Shown: positions 25,350 to 34,529, numbered from the stretch's first letter. The stretch is 64,000 bases of DNA from Anaerobaca lacustris (GCF_030012215.1 NZ_JASCXX010000024.1:1-64000), one strand, 5' to 3'. Translations and numbers: made by a program. Notes: generated by a model from the letters alone, not told the origin.

Positions 25350-26237
25350 TCAGCGGGCGGACCGATCCGCACGGCGAAGGCACACTTCGCGTAGTTCGCA
25401 GGGTCGGCAGTCGGGGCGCGGGCGGCCGGTGCAGTCGTCGAGGATTCCGATGCGGGACAGGGCGAAATCGTATTTGACCGGGTCGGCCGGGGCGATGGCG
25501 GCGAAACGTTCCGTGACCTGCACGGCGGTCGATTGGGAGATCGTATTGCTGTCGTGCAGACCGAGGATGCGGCAGAGGCGGGCCATGTGCACGTCGAGCG
25601 GGACGATCAGCCTGGCCGGGTGGAGGCTCTTCCACAATCCCGGGTCGACGTCATCGGCTCGGACCATCCATCTCAGGAACAGGTGCAGTCTCTTGCTCGC
25701 GCTGCCCCGACTGGGACTGGCCAGCAGGTACATCAGGCCCCGGCTGACGTGTCCGCCGTGCTTGGCGGCGTAGGCATCCGTCAGGCGATCGCAGAACCTC
25801 GCCAGCGAAGACAGAACGTTCGGTGCGCTCGGATCGTATCCATCGACGAAGAACGCCTCCATACTGCCATGCCTGCGGAGGACGGGACGCAGCAACGCCA
25901 GCAGATCGGCCACATCTTCGCCGGTCGTGAAGCGGTGCTTGAAACCGGCCAGCCGTGATCGACGCGACGGAGAGAAGCTCGTCACGAAATCATACGGACG
26001 GCAATCCATGCGAGCGAACAGGTCGTTCAGACTTCGCTGGATCTGCTGCACGCGACCGTAGGCGAGGGCCGCCGCTAAAAAGCAGGCAACCTCTGCGTCC
26101 TGCGGCCGGTCGAACCGATAGGCGAATTGAAGCGGATCGGCGCCGATGAACCGTCGATGATTGTACCGCGCGTGGACCCGTTCGAGGATCTCCGCCAGGA
26201 CGCCGGCTCGTGGAGGCGATGCAAGCGAGACGGTCAT
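25350..26237 (-). CDS. TIGR02757-family protein (DUF2400)
   Basis: A 295-residue protein of the TIGR02757/DUF2400 family, whose function is unknown. Typical blocks are HARYNHRRFIGADPLQF near the start, DAEVACFLAAALAYGRV, and ARLCRILGLHDSN. The C-terminus has four cysteines in CTGRPRPDCRPCELREVC, similar to the iron-sulphur loop of endonuclease III-type glycosylases, so a helix-hairpin-helix DNA-repair-like fold is possible (inference). ATG 26237 is chosen because it overlaps the cheD stop by 4 bp (ATGA). It is the last gene of the korA-led run. Confidence 0.9.
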   Translation of the reverse strand: MTVSLASPPRAGVLAEILERVHARYNHRRFIGADPLQFAYRFDRPQDAEVACFLAAALAYGRVQQIQRSLNDLFARMDCRPYDFVTSFSPSRRSRLAGFKHRFTTGEDVADLLALLRPVLRRHGSMEAFFVDGYDPSAPNVLSSLARFCDRLTDAYAAKHGGHVSRGLMYLLASPSRGSASKRLHLFLRWMVRADDVDPGLWKSLHPARLIVPLDVHMARLCRILGLHDSNTISQSTAVQVTERFAAIAPADPVKYDFALSRIGILDDCTGRPRPDCRPCELREVCLRRADRSAR

Positions 26238-26719
26238 TCGGTCCTCTGCGGCGTCTTCTTGCGCGGGATGTCGCCTGCGAAGCGGCATTCGATCTCGCCC
26301 GTCTGCGTGTTGAACCTGACGCGCCGCCCGCGCGAGCCGCCGACCTCCTGGCGGACGACGCGGATGCCCGCGGCCTTCAGGACCTCCAGGGCTGCCGCGA
26401 CGTTGGCTTGGCCGATGCCCCCGTCGGTGTTGGCGGTCTTCAATACCGCCGCCCCGCCGAAGATGCCGGCACGATAATGACGAGGCTCGGCGTCGATCTT
26501 CAGCATGGCCTTGACGATCTGCCGGGTCGCGCTGGTCCCATAGGTGCCGATCTGTGGGTCGGATTCGTTCTTCGGCCGGTCGCGGAGGAAGTGGTTCATC
26601 GCTCCGAAACCCTCTTTGGCGTTGTACAGACAGACGGTGACACAGGAACCGACAAGGGTCTCGGTCATCACCGGCCGGCGGGACGCATGGAACTCGCCCG
26701 GCCGCAGGAACTTTCGCAT
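26234..26719 (-). CDS. cheD: CheD chemoreceptor glutamine deamidase
   Basis: A 161-residue CheD. Active-site blocks are present: GSCVTVCLYNAKEGFGAMNHF supplies the catalytic Cys and His (the Cys in GSCV, the His in MNHF), with the later GTYGTSATR and IFGGAAVL. CheD deamidates specific glutamines on methyl-accepting receptors and in some bacteria binds CheC. The start at 26719 gives the usual length; the frame continues upstream into the ABC gene. No other chemotaxis or flagellar gene lies in the window, so its place within a metabolic operon is unexpected. The gene after it starts inside its stop codon. Confidence 0.93.
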   Translation of the reverse strand: MRKFLRPGEFHASRRPVMTETLVGSCVTVCLYNAKEGFGAMNHFLRDRPKNESDPQIGTYGTSATRQIVKAMLKIDAEPRHYRAGIFGGAAVLKTANTDGGIGQANVAAALEVLKAAGIRVVRQEVGGSRGRRVRFNTQTGEIECRFAGDIPRKKTPQRTE

Positions 26720-26756
26720 CAATGCCGTCACAGCAATCGCAGCCCCCCAGGAAAGA

Positions 26757-27566
26757 TCACCCCAAATCGGTGGCACCAACGCCGGCGAGAAACCGCCCGT
26801 TGCTCTTGACCACCTCGACATCACAGTCGAACAGCGCCGTCAGACGGGCCGACGTCAGCAGATCGTCCGGCGCCCCCTGGCCGACCACTCGGCCGCCCTT
26901 CATCAACACGATCTTGTCAACCGCCTTCGGCAGCTCGTCGAGATGATGCGAGACAATCACCACCGTCGGCGGCCGGCTTCGCGCCAGCAGTCGATCCAGC
27001 ACGGCGACGCAGGCCGCCCGCGAGCCGATGTCCAATCCCACCGTCGGCTCGTCAAGCAGCAGGATCCTCGCGTTCGAGACCATCGCCCGGGCCAGAAGCG
27101 TCTTCATCTGCTCGCCGCTGGACAGATCCCCATACGCCCGCCCGCCGATCGCACTCAGGCCGACCGAGGCCATCTCCTCGTCCACGCGCCGCCACTGACT
27201 GTCGGTCACATCGCAATGCAGAGGCAACACGATCGTCCCGAACAGCCCGGTGGCCACAACGTCGCGGATGCACATCCGGTCGTCGAATTTCGGCGCCCGC
27301 GAAGGCTCGATCAGGCCGATCTGGCGGCGGACGTCCGCAAGGTTAACCCGCCCATAGGTGCGGTCGTCCACGCGGACCGTTCCGGTCGAGGGCCAGAGGT
27401 ACCCGGCCAGCACCGCCATCAGCGCCGACTTGCCCGAGCCGTTGGGCCCGAGGATCGCACAGCAACTTCCCGCGTCCACCGTCAGACTGACACCGGCGAG
27501 GATCTCGTTGCCCCTGCGGACAACTCCGACGTTCTTCAGTTCTATCGCACTGCTATTCAAAGCCAA
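26757..27566 (-). CDS. ABC transporter ATP-binding protein without adjacent permease
   Basis: A 269-residue ABC ATPase. Walker A is GPNGSGKSAL, the signature is LSSGEQ, Walker B is ILLLDEPTVGLD and the H-loop is VIVSHH. The layout resembles ATPases of metal/siderophore importers or the ModF type. The family needs a membrane partner, but none is next to it; the neighbours are a reductase-like gene and cheD. The annotated start is a TTG (27566) with weak ribosome-binding support, 22 bp after the previous stop. Substrate unknown. Confidence 0.88.
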   Translation of the reverse strand: MALNSSAIELKNVGVVRRGNEILAGVSLTVDAGSCCAILGPNGSGKSALMAVLAGYLWPSTGTVRVDDRTYGRVNLADVRRQIGLIEPSRAPKFDDRMCIRDVVATGLFGTIVLPLHCDVTDSQWRRVDEEMASVGLSAIGGRAYGDLSSGEQMKTLLARAMVSNARILLLDEPTVGLDIGSRAACVAVLDRLLARSRPPTVVIVSHHLDELPKAVDKIVLMKGGRVVGQGAPDDLLTSARLTALFDCDVEVVKSNGRFLAGVGATDLG

Positions 27567-27587
27567 ACCGATGCCCCACGCCCGCTG

Positions 27588-28274
27588 CTATGTACCCGCC
27601 GCCGGGGCCGAGTCGTCCAGCACAGCCTTGCGGAATTCGTCCAGGCCGCCCATCTTCTCGATCATGGCCCCCAGACGTCTGTGCGGTCCGGCGTTGGCCC
27701 TGTAATAGTCGATGATCCGGTCGAGCAGTCCCATCGCCTGCTCTTCGGTCAGGTCGCGGGCCAGCTCCTCGGCCAGGCGGGGCTTGACGCCCCCGTTGCC
27801 GCCGACGAGGACCCGCCAGCCCTTGGGCGTTCCGACCAGCCCGATGTCCTTGATGCACGTCTCGGCGCACTGGTGGGGGCAGCCGCTGACCCCGATCTTG
27901 AATTTGCCGGGAAGCTCCATGCCGTGATACTTGCCGTCGAGTTTGAGCCCCAGCGAGAGGCTGTCCTGCTGGCCGCGCTTGCAGAAGGTCGTGCCGGGAC
28001 AGGCCTTGACGCTGCGCACGCACAGCCCGACGGCGAACCCGGGCGACATCCCCAGTTCGGACCAGATGGCATCGACGTCCTTCTCCGCGACGCCCACGAT
28101 GGCGATGCGGGCGGCGCTGGTGATCTTCAGGGCCTGGGCCCCGTATTTCTCGGCGACGTCGGCCAGGCGCCGCAGCGTCTCCGGCTGCACGACGCCGCAT
28201 GGAATATGTGGGGCCACCGCATACGTCTGCCTGTCACGCTGTACGATCGCCCCTTTGTCCCCATCGTTGAGCAT
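27588..28274 (-). CDS. Small nitrite/sulfite reductase-like siroheme protein
   Basis: A 228-residue protein matching one repeat of the nitrite/sulfite reductase fold: a ferrodoxin-like half (HIPCGVVQPETLRRL) and a 4Fe-4S/siroheme half. The cluster cysteines are in CVRSVKACPGTTFCKRG and SGCPHQCAETC. A single-repeat form is much shorter than assimilatory reductases (500 residues or more) and is like small reductases and coenzyme-F420-type domains of anaerobes. Electron donor and substrate are unknown; adjacency to korAB, which makes reduced ferredoxin, is suggestive. AGGAG lies about 8 bp before ATG 28274. Confidence 0.88.
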   Translation of the reverse strand: MLNDGDKGAIVQRDRQTYAVAPHIPCGVVQPETLRRLADVAEKYGAQALKITSAARIAIVGVAEKDVDAIWSELGMSPGFAVGLCVRSVKACPGTTFCKRGQQDSLSLGLKLDGKYHGMELPGKFKIGVSGCPHQCAETCIKDIGLVGTPKGWRVLVGGNGGVKPRLAEELARDLTEEQAMGLLDRIIDYYRANAGPHRRLGAMIEKMGGLDEFRKAVLDDSAPAAGT

Positions 28275-28286
28275 TCCCGATTCTCC

Positions 28287-29153
28287 TCAGCCGGCCATCT
28301 TGAATGTGTCGATCAGTGCGGCGAGCCTCCCGACGTCCACGTCCCGTTCGCAGAGTGGACGCTTGTCCTCGCGATACATCTGTGTGTTCTCTTCGAAGCT
28401 GTCCTTCGGATGGACGTAGAAGACGCCGAGGGGCAGCCGGTCCGTTTCCGTCGCGCGGGCGAAGGCAGCCGTACGGTCCGAGGGATCGTGCGAGTCGTCG
28501 AGGTAGTACACGTGGTCCTTGAACCACTGATACGTGTTGAGCTTGTTGAACGTCACGCAGGGCTGGAAGATGTCCACCAGGGCGTAGCCTTTGTGGCGGA
28601 TGGCCCGCTTGAGGATCTCCTTGGTCTGTTCGCGGTCGCCCGAGCTGGCCCGCGCGACGAAGCTGGCGTCCAGCGCGATGGCGACGGCCAGCGGGTTGAA
28701 CGGTTCGAGGATCACGCCGGCGACCTGAACGGGCGTCTTGAACCCGCGCCGGCTCGTCGGCGAGGCCTGGCCTTTCGTCAAGCCATAGACCATGTTGTCG
28801 TGTACGATGTTGGTGATGTCGGGGTTGCGGCGGATGCAGTGGATGAAATGGTTGCCGCCCTCGCCGTACATGTCCCCGTCGCCGCTCTCGGCGATCACCG
28901 TCAGCTTGGGATTGACGGCCTTGATCGCCGTGGCCGGCGGCAGCGCCCGGCCGTGCAGGCCGTTGAAGAAGTGGCACTTGAGATAGTGCGGAATCTTCGC
29001 CGCCTGCCCGATCCCGGAGACCATGACGAGCTGCTTCGGATCGATCGCCAGTTCGGTCAGCGTCTCCTTCAGCGTCTTGAGGATCGGAAAATTGCCGCAT
29101 CCCGGACACCAGGCAATGTCGATGTCACCCATCTCGAAAACATCCGTCGCCAT
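28287..29153 (-). CDS. korB: 2-oxoacid:ferredoxin oxidoreductase, beta subunit
   Basis: A 288-residue thiamine-diphosphate-binding subunit. [10 protein letters not shown] starts the family; the TPP/Mg motif is [24 protein letters not shown]-like [16 protein letters not shown] follows. With the alpha/gamma chain encoded just upstream it oxidatively decarboxylates a 2-oxoacid (2-oxoglutarate is the usual assignment for this two-gene type) to an acyl-CoA and reduces ferredoxin. Which 2-oxoacid is used cannot be decided from sequence. 26 bp separate it from korA. It is cytosolic and oxygen-sensitive in studied members. Confidence 0.94.
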   Translation of the reverse strand: MATDVFEMGDIDIAWCPGCGNFPILKTLKETLTELAIDPKQLVMVSGIGQAAKIPHYLKCHFFNGLHGRALPPATAIKAVNPKLTVIAESGDGDMYGEGGNHFIHCIRRNPDITNIVHDNMVYGLTKGQASPTSRRGFKTPVQVAGVILEPFNPLAVAIALDASFVARASSGDREQTKEILKRAIRHKGYALVDIFQPCVTFNKLNTYQWFKDHVYYLDDSHDPSDRTAAFARATETDRLPLGVFYVHPKDSFEENTQMYREDKRPLCERDVDVGRLAALIDTFKMAG

Positions 29154-29179
29154 CAGAACCCCGCAATATGGATTGTTGA

Positions 29180-30913
29180 TTATTGATGATTGATAATTTC
29201 GGTGAGTCCTTCGACCACATCTTCGACGGTGAAGCCGAGTCCATCGTATTTGACCAGCCCTTCGTCTACATCCACACCCGCGTGCAGGCGAATCAGCTTG
29301 CGGAACTGGCCCGTCGCGTTGCCCTCGACCGCGACCGTCTTTCGGGCCTTGCCGATGAGATCGGCCGTGCTTGGATGCAGCGGATACACCTGGCTGTAAT
29401 GCAGCATCGCGGTGTCGGTCCGGCCCATCTCGCCCAGGGCCTCCTTGACAACGTGGTAGGTCGAGCCCCAGCAGATCACGAGCCTCTTGTAGTCCTTGGG
29501 GCCCACCAACTCCGGGCGAACGATGTCCTTCCGCAAGGCTTCGCCCTTGGCCAGCCGCTTGTCCACCATCGCCACGCGCACGTCGAGGTCTTCGGTGATG
29601 TGGCCTTCCTCGTCGTGCTCGTCACTGTCGACGGCGACCAGCCCCGAGCCGTAGCCGGGGATGCCGCGAGGAGAAATCCCGTTCCTCGTCAATTCGTAAC
29701 GGCGATAGTCCTTGGTGGTCTTGACGATGTGTTTCTCCACCTTTGTCCTGGCCGGGTCGAACGCCTTGAGATTGTAGTAGGAGTCCATCAGATGCTGATC
29801 GGTCAGGATGAATGCGGGGACCTGGTACTTATCAGCGAGGTTGAACGCCTTCTGCGTCAGATAGAAGGCCTGTTCGAGCGTCCCCGGCGCAAAGAGGATT
29901 CGCGGAAATTCCCCGTGTCCGGCGTAGAGCGCCAGTTCGAGGTCGGCCTGCTCGGTTCGCGTGGGCAGGCCCGTCGCCGGCCCGGGCCGCTGGGCCAGGT
30001 GAATCACCACAGGACACTCGAGCATGCCCGCCAGGCTCACGCCCTCGGTCATCAGGGCAAAGCCGCCGCCGGACGTGGTCACCATGGCGCGGGCCCCGGC
30101 ATAGGATGCGCCGATCGCCATGTTGATCGCCGCGATCTCGTCTTCGGCCTGCTCGGCCAGGACCCCTTGTTCGAGGCCGTGCTGAGCGAGAAAGGTCAGC
30201 ACGCCGGTCGATGGTGACATGGGGTACGACGAAACGAAATTGCAGCCGCCGGCAATGGCTCCGAGCCCGACCGCCTCCGCGCCGCTGAGCAGCAGCTCGT
30301 CATTGACTTTGGCGCTCGGTTTGAAGGTCAGCCGGATCTCGTTTGGCACATCGAGCTTTCCGATCGCGTCGAAGCCGCCTTGCACCGCCTTGACGTTGTT
30401 GGCGACAATCTCCGAAGACTTCTTGGCGAAGAACCGTTGCACGTAGGTGGCAACGGCGTCCAGGTCGAGCCCGAGCAGGCCTGCGACGGCCCCGACCGCC
30501 ACGACATTCGAGTAGATCTTGCCGCCGATCTCCGTGGCGATCTCGGTGAAGGGGACGGCGAGGGTGCGATTCGACTCGATGGCCTCGTCGGCGACCACCT
30601 CGCGCTCTCCGACCACCACGGTCTGGGGTGAGAGCCTCTCGGCCACGTGGGCGACCGCGCCGGCGTTCAGGGGCACGAGGACGTCCATCCGGTCGACCAA
30701 TGCCGATACTCGCTTGCCGGAAACGCGGATCGTGGTCGAATTGGCCCCGCCCCGCACGCGGGACATGTACTCCTTTGTCGCGAAGACGTGATAGCCGGCG
30801 GTCTTCAGGATGCGCGTCAGCAGAGTCTCCACCGTCTGCACCCCTTGGCCAGCCTGCCCGCACAGGACAATGGATACGTCCCGTCGGGTCGCCATCCCTT
30901 TTGGGTCCTTCAT
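29180..30913 (-). CDS. korA: 2-oxoacid:ferredoxin oxidoreductase, fused gamma-alpha subunit
   Basis: A 577-residue fusion. Residues about 10-195 are the gamma domain ([34 protein letters not shown]), and about 200-577 the alpha domain ([13 protein letters not shown]-like [16 protein letters not shown], then [16 protein letters not shown]). ATG 30913 is preferred (GAGG 8 bp upstream); ATG 30895 is an alternative. It is the first gene of a run continuing through korB, the reductase-like gene, the ABC ATPase, cheD and the TIGR02757 gene, all on one strand with gaps below 40 bp. A good promoter lies at 30986-31013. The last codons (IINHQ) are written in an AT-rich tandem stretch (about 29174-29199) unlike its surroundings. 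Confidence 0.94.
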   Translation of the reverse strand: MKDPKGMATRRDVSIVLCGQAGQGVQTVETLLTRILKTAGYHVFATKEYMSRVRGGANSTTIRVSGKRVSALVDRMDVLVPLNAGAVAHVAERLSPQTVVVGEREVVADEAIESNRTLAVPFTEIATEIGGKIYSNVVAVGAVAGLLGLDLDAVATYVQRFFAKKSSEIVANNVKAVQGGFDAIGKLDVPNEIRLTFKPSAKVNDELLLSGAEAVGLGAIAGGCNFVSSYPMSPSTGVLTFLAQHGLEQGVLAEQAEDEIAAINMAIGASYAGARAMVTTSGGGFALMTEGVSLAGMLECPVVIHLAQRPGPATGLPTRTEQADLELALYAGHGEFPRILFAPGTLEQAFYLTQKAFNLADKYQVPAFILTDQHLMDSYYNLKAFDPARTKVEKHIVKTTKDYRRYELTRNGISPRGIPGYGSGLVAVDSDEHDEEGHITEDLDVRVAMVDKRLAKGEALRKDIVRPELVGPKDYKRLVICWGSTYHVVKEALGEMGRTDTAMLHYSQVYPLHPSTADLIGKARKTVAVEGNATGQFRKLIRLHAGVDVDEGLVKYDGLGFTVEDVVEGLTEIINHQ

Positions 30914-30985
30914 TGAGTCATCCTCGATTCACTTGACTCCAACAGGCCTGTGGAGGGGCTTGCCATCCACGATGCCATCATTGGT

Positions 30986-31013
30986 ATTATGCTTCACGAC
31001 GTGGGCGTGTCAA
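30986..31013 (-). promoter_or_regulatory. Predicted promoter of the korA operon
   Basis: On the minus strand TTGACA (31013-31008) and CATAAT (30991-30986) are 16 bp apart. A start near 30979 gives a leader of about 65 nt to ATG 30913. The two boxes match five or six of six bases each. Confidence 0.65.
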
Positions 31014-31085
31014 TGGTTCGGTGTTTCCCGGAGATCGTGGGGGAGTTGACCGCCGAACACCGCCCGACGGGCGGAATCTCTCTTC

Positions 31086-31577
31086 TCAGACGGTTTGTTC
31101 GAGGGCCTGGACGAGGATGCGGACGTGCTTCATCTCCTCCTGAATGACCTGTTCGAGGACCTGGCGGTCCGTCTGATGCGCCAGGAAACCCTTCAATCCG
31201 GTGTAGTACACGATCGAGTCCTTCTCCTTTTCGATCGCCATTCGCAGAACATCGGTCCGGCTTTCGCTGCCGGTGAGTTCCCGGCTCGGATCGGGCTGAA
31301 TCCCGAAAACCGCCAGTCCCGCCAGGGCCTGAGCGTCGATGCCGTCGATCCGATCCGGGTCAACGTGCCCCGGCTGCCGGCCCTCGGCGGTCAGTCGCTC
31401 GCGCATCTGCCCGAACAGCTCGACGTGGCGGGCTTCCCACTGGGCCAACTGGACGAAGAGCGTGCTGATGCGGTCATCGCTGCACAGCCCGGCCGCCCGG
31501 CGGTAGAACTTCACCCCGTTGCGCTCGATCTTCTCGGCGATCTCCAGAACATCATAACCGCCTATTTTCGCGTCCAT
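31086..31577 (-). CDS. Rubrerythrin-like ferritin-family protein
   Basis: A 163-residue four-helix protein. The start at 31577 is chosen because GGGAGCC lies upstream and the preceding frame is not protein-like. Helix motifs carrying di-iron ligands are visible: KIERNGVKFYRRAA (Glu), QWEARHVELF (E-x-x-H), EKEKDSIVYYTGL (Glu) and QEEMKHVRIL (E-x-x-H). There is no rubredoxin domain, so it is an erythrin-type protein likely to reduce peroxides or bind iron in the cytoplasm. It lies between the korA promoter and the Bax1/XPB pair, as a separate unit. Confidence 0.88.
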   Translation of the reverse strand: MDAKIGGYDVLEIAEKIERNGVKFYRRAAGLCSDDRISTLFVQLAQWEARHVELFGQMRERLTAEGRQPGHVDPDRIDGIDAQALAGLAVFGIQPDPSRELTGSESRTDVLRMAIEKEKDSIVYYTGLKGFLAHQTDRQVLEQVIQEEMKHVRILVQALEQTV

Positions 31578-31712
31578 CACTGTGGCTCCCGTATCCGGAT
31601 CGTTCTCTGCCTGTCTGGATCGGACCGGCCCCCGGAACCAGAACCGGTCATGGACAGGAGTATAACGCGCACGGCAATGGACACCCACAACAAAGGACAT
31701 GCACCTGTGACA

Positions 31713-32933
31713 TCAGTTGCCGGCGGTGCGTTTGCCTCGGATCGCCTCCAGCAGTTCCATCAGCGGCGCCAGTCTCAGGGCCGTCTTGTAGACCAGTACG
31801 TTCTCCAAGATGCGCGCCCCTTCCCGGACGGACGCCTGCGGGACGGCGATCAGGATGTTGTGATGCCGAAACTGCCGAAGGGTTTCGCGTTTGCTGGCCA
31901 GATACTCCGGCGTCCAGAAGCCGACGATCTCCAGAAACACCTCCGTTCCATCGTCATGGCGAAACGTGAAATCCGGGAGGAAGGTCTTCTGGCAATCGTG
32001 CAGGATCTCGCCTTCACGAATCAACTGCCAGCCATCGCGTTTTGGCCCGAACTTCCCGGCGAAGGATTCCTCCAGGGCCGAGTCGAATTCCTCCGGCGCA
32101 GGCAAATGGCTGGTGAACCGATCCCGGTCGCAGACCGCCAGTGTGGCGCGAGTATTCCAGGGCGTCCGCACGATGGCCGTCATGCTCCAGCCCTCGCAAG
32201 CGAGCAAGGCCGGCAGGAACCTTGCGAAGTTCACACCGTAGCGGCGTGTCTCCCGCAGCACCGAGGCGGGCCCCGAGAAGCTCAGACGGAAGTGCGAAGG
32301 ACCAAGCCGTACGATCTCGTGCAGCAGCCGTGCCAGCTTAGCGTATCGGACGATGGTCTTCAGGTCCTCGGTGGCCACAACCGTCATGCTCTCGGCCCGG
32401 TAGAGGCACGCCTGAAGCTGGGCCACATTGTAGCGAGACAGAAGGGCGGCTGGGTCGGGATAGCCGGCAAACTCCTCCAGAGGCTGGTACGCCATGACAT
32501 CGGCATACAGCGCACGGTCTATCTCATCCCACGGCATGCCCAAGCTCTCTGCAAGAGCGGTCTTCGCTTTGCCTTCCTCATGCTCGAAGAGCTGGTCCGA
32601 CTGCTGAACCAGCGGATGGAAACACGCGACCTGTGAGAACACCTCCAGCCGCAGCCTGGACGCCTTGCCGGCCGGGTCGGTCTGGAAAGTGGACTTGTCA
32701 TCGAGCAGCTTGCAGAACGCCTGGATTCGCCGAACCGGGCAGTTGGGTTCATCGGCGAAGATCGCCTCGATCTGCTGGTGCAGCCAGCGCCGCTGGCGGC
32801 CGAGACCGGTGCGATAGACCGCCAGCATCCGCTCGGCATAGTCCACGTAGTGCCGATGCCGGGTCTGTGTCAGGCGGTCGGGAATGGCCCGGCCCGCCTC
32901 ATACTCGACGATGGAGTGTTCGCTCGTAAGCAT
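31713..32933 (-). CDS. Bax1-like nuclease (DUF790), partner of XPB
   Basis: A 406-residue DUF790 protein. In archaea this family (Bax1) forms a complex with XPB helicase and cuts DNA bubble structures with a PD-(D/E)XK-type site. The motif is seen near the C-terminus: LPDFTFRHDDGTEVFLEIVG with the following FWTPEYL, where PDF, then E-x-V-G-F-W after about ten residues, is the family signature. The N-terminal part is helical and rich in Arg and Gln. Its start overlaps the end of the helicase gene by 35 bp. The pair is the expected two-gene module; function here is inferred from family and linkage. Confidence 0.92.
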   Translation of the reverse strand: MLTSEHSIVEYEAGRAIPDRLTQTRHRHYVDYAERMLAVYRTGLGRQRRWLHQQIEAIFADEPNCPVRRIQAFCKLLDDKSTFQTDPAGKASRLRLEVFSQVACFHPLVQQSDQLFEHEEGKAKTALAESLGMPWDEIDRALYADVMAYQPLEEFAGYPDPAALLSRYNVAQLQACLYRAESMTVVATEDLKTIVRYAKLARLLHEIVRLGPSHFRLSFSGPASVLRETRRYGVNFARFLPALLACEGWSMTAIVRTPWNTRATLAVCDRDRFTSHLPAPEEFDSALEESFAGKFGPKRDGWQLIREGEILHDCQKTFLPDFTFRHDDGTEVFLEIVGFWTPEYLASKRETLRQFRHHNILIAVPQASVREGARILENVLVYKTALRLAPLMELLEAIRGKRTAGN

Positions 32934-34314
32934 CGCTTCGGCGTCTCTTTCGGGAACGCTCGACCTCCTTGGTATCCTCGCAAACGACCTCGTACAGGGT
33001 GGCCCTGGAATTGCCGGACCTTCGCAGGACGCGGCCGAGTCTCTGGGTGGCCTGCCGCGTCGAACCCTGGCCGCCGATCACCACCGCCACCTTCGCCTCC
33101 GGCACATCCACCCCTTCGTCGAGGACCCGGTTCGCGACGAGGACGCTGAAGAGTCCCTTGGCGAACCCTTCCAGAACGGCCAGCCGCTCGCGCTTACGCG
33201 TATGGGACAGGATCGTTGGCAGCAGAAACCGCCTGGAGACCTCGATCGCCATGGCGTTGGAGCCTGCGAACACCAGAATCTGCTGGCCGTTGTGCAGGCG
33301 GAAGATGTCCTCGAGCACGCGGAGTTTTTCGGCGGCCCGGTTCTCGATGGACTGCTTGAGATAGTAACTCTTCTGCGCATGCCGGGCCTCGGGGTCCGTG
33401 CCTGACTCCTTGCAGAGGTCCTGCCACGCATAGTTCGGGAGGTCTTTGCGACGCGATGCGATGAACTGGCGGACCGTTCGGCTGCAATGGTCGTAGATCA
33501 CTTGTTCGTCGTCGTTCAGCGCGACCGGGATACGCACGACGTCAAAATCGGCGAGGGCCGAGCCCTTGGCCTTGTGGAAGGGCATGCGATACGCGACGGG
33601 GCCGATGAGCCAGTCCAGGTCGGCGTGCAGGCCGTCGGACCGTTCGGGCGTCGCCGTCAGTCCGAGCCGCAGGGGGGCGGTGCTGAGAATCGCCGCCTCG
33701 CGCCGGCACTTGCCCGGCAGGTGATGCTCCTCGTCGAAGACCAGCAGGCCGAATCCGGCTCCCATTTTGTCCATGTGAATGTAGGCGCTGTCATAGGTCG
33801 TTACGGTCACCGGCCGGATGTCGAAGAGGTTGTCGCCGACGATGCCCGCATCGTAGCCGAAGGTTGCCAGAATCCGCCTGTGCCACTGATACATCAAATC
33901 GCGCACGGGCGCGACGATCAGCGTCGCCACCTTGGCCTCGGCCATGGTCGCGAAGGCCACCTCGGTTTTGCCGGTCCCCGTGGGCATGATGATCTGACCT
34001 CGCCGGCCCGCCTGGACCCAGGCGGCAAGGGCCTCCGCCTGCTCCGGCCTCAGTTCGGGCAACTCCGTTTTTGGCCAGGAGACGGAGACGGGTTGCGGAA
34101 CATCATCCCGACAGCCTCCAGCGGCCCGGATCCAAGCATAGTGAATTGCATCGCATCGCCAGGCCCCGACGCGATGGTCCCATGCCCAGACGGAAGGGTC
34201 GGGAATGGTGGGGGGCTCCGTACGTTCCAAGCCCGCCAGCAGGAGCGTACCCCGATCGAATGACAGGGATACCTGGCCTGGTGTATTTGTATGGGCTATC
34301 TGGTTCGTTTTCAT
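32899..34314 (-). CDS. XPB-like superfamily 2 DNA helicase
   Basis: A 471-residue SF2 helicase. Motifs: Q-region LRPEQAEALAAW, I MPTGTGKTEVAF, Ia APVRDLMYQW, II FDEEHHLPG (DEEH rather than DEAD), III LGLTATPERSDG, VI QATQRLGRVLRRSG. The N-terminal DRD-like domain is short. XPB unwinds DNA around lesions in nucleotide excision repair and, with Bax1, gives a helicase-nuclease. ATG 34314 is used; an upstream Met (34356) is possible. A promoter is predicted at 34326-34353. Seen in archaea and scattered bacteria, so horizontal origin is possible, but GC here is like the flanks. Confidence 0.93.
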   Translation of the reverse strand: MKTNQIAHTNTPGQVSLSFDRGTLLLAGLERTEPPTIPDPSVWAWDHRVGAWRCDAIHYAWIRAAGGCRDDVPQPVSVSWPKTELPELRPEQAEALAAWVQAGRRGQIIMPTGTGKTEVAFATMAEAKVATLIVAPVRDLMYQWHRRILATFGYDAGIVGDNLFDIRPVTVTTYDSAYIHMDKMGAGFGLLVFDEEHHLPGKCRREAAILSTAPLRLGLTATPERSDGLHADLDWLIGPVAYRMPFHKAKGSALADFDVVRIPVALNDDEQVIYDHCSRTVRQFIASRRKDLPNYAWQDLCKESGTDPEARHAQKSYYLKQSIENRAAEKLRVLEDIFRLHNGQQILVFAGSNAMAIEVSRRFLLPTILSHTRKRERLAVLEGFAKGLFSVLVANRVLDEGVDVPEAKVAVVIGGQGSTRQATQRLGRVLRRSGNSRATLYEVVCEDTKEVERSRKRRRSDAYERTLHRRV

Positions 34315-34325
34315 ATCAGCGCTAT

Positions 34326-34353
34326 ATGATAGACATGTCCCGTTATGCCGCAA
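34326..34353 (-). promoter_or_regulatory. Predicted promoter of the XPB-Bax1 pair
   Basis: On the minus strand TTGCGG (34353-34348) and TATCAT (34331-34326) are 16 bp apart. The transcript would begin about 5-8 nt before ATG 34314, giving a very short leader without a ribosome-binding site. Confidence 0.35.
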
Positions 34354-34417
34354 CAAAGAAGACTATCGATGCGCAACGGTCGTCTCGTGAACTCCTGTGA
34401 ATTCGCCGAGGTGGCTG

Positions 34418-34446
34418 TTGTTTGGAGTGAGGCGGCAGGGTATAAA
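34418..34446 (+). promoter_or_regulatory. Predicted promoter of the isomerase-like gene
   Basis: TTGTTT (34418-34423) and TATAAA (34441-34446) with a 17-bp spacer, giving a start near 34453 and a leader of about 77 nt. Confidence 0.5.
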
Positions 34447-34529
34447 CGAGAGCGGTTTGGGTTTGATCTCGTACAGAACGTCTGTCGGCAGGGATTTCAC
34501 AGGACTCCACTCGGGGAAAGGAACAGGAG

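Noticed and set aside
26544-29186. An 880-codon open frame on the plus strand
   Set aside because: Antisense to cheD, the ABC ATPase, the reductase-like gene and korB; no recognisable domain and no ribosome-binding site.
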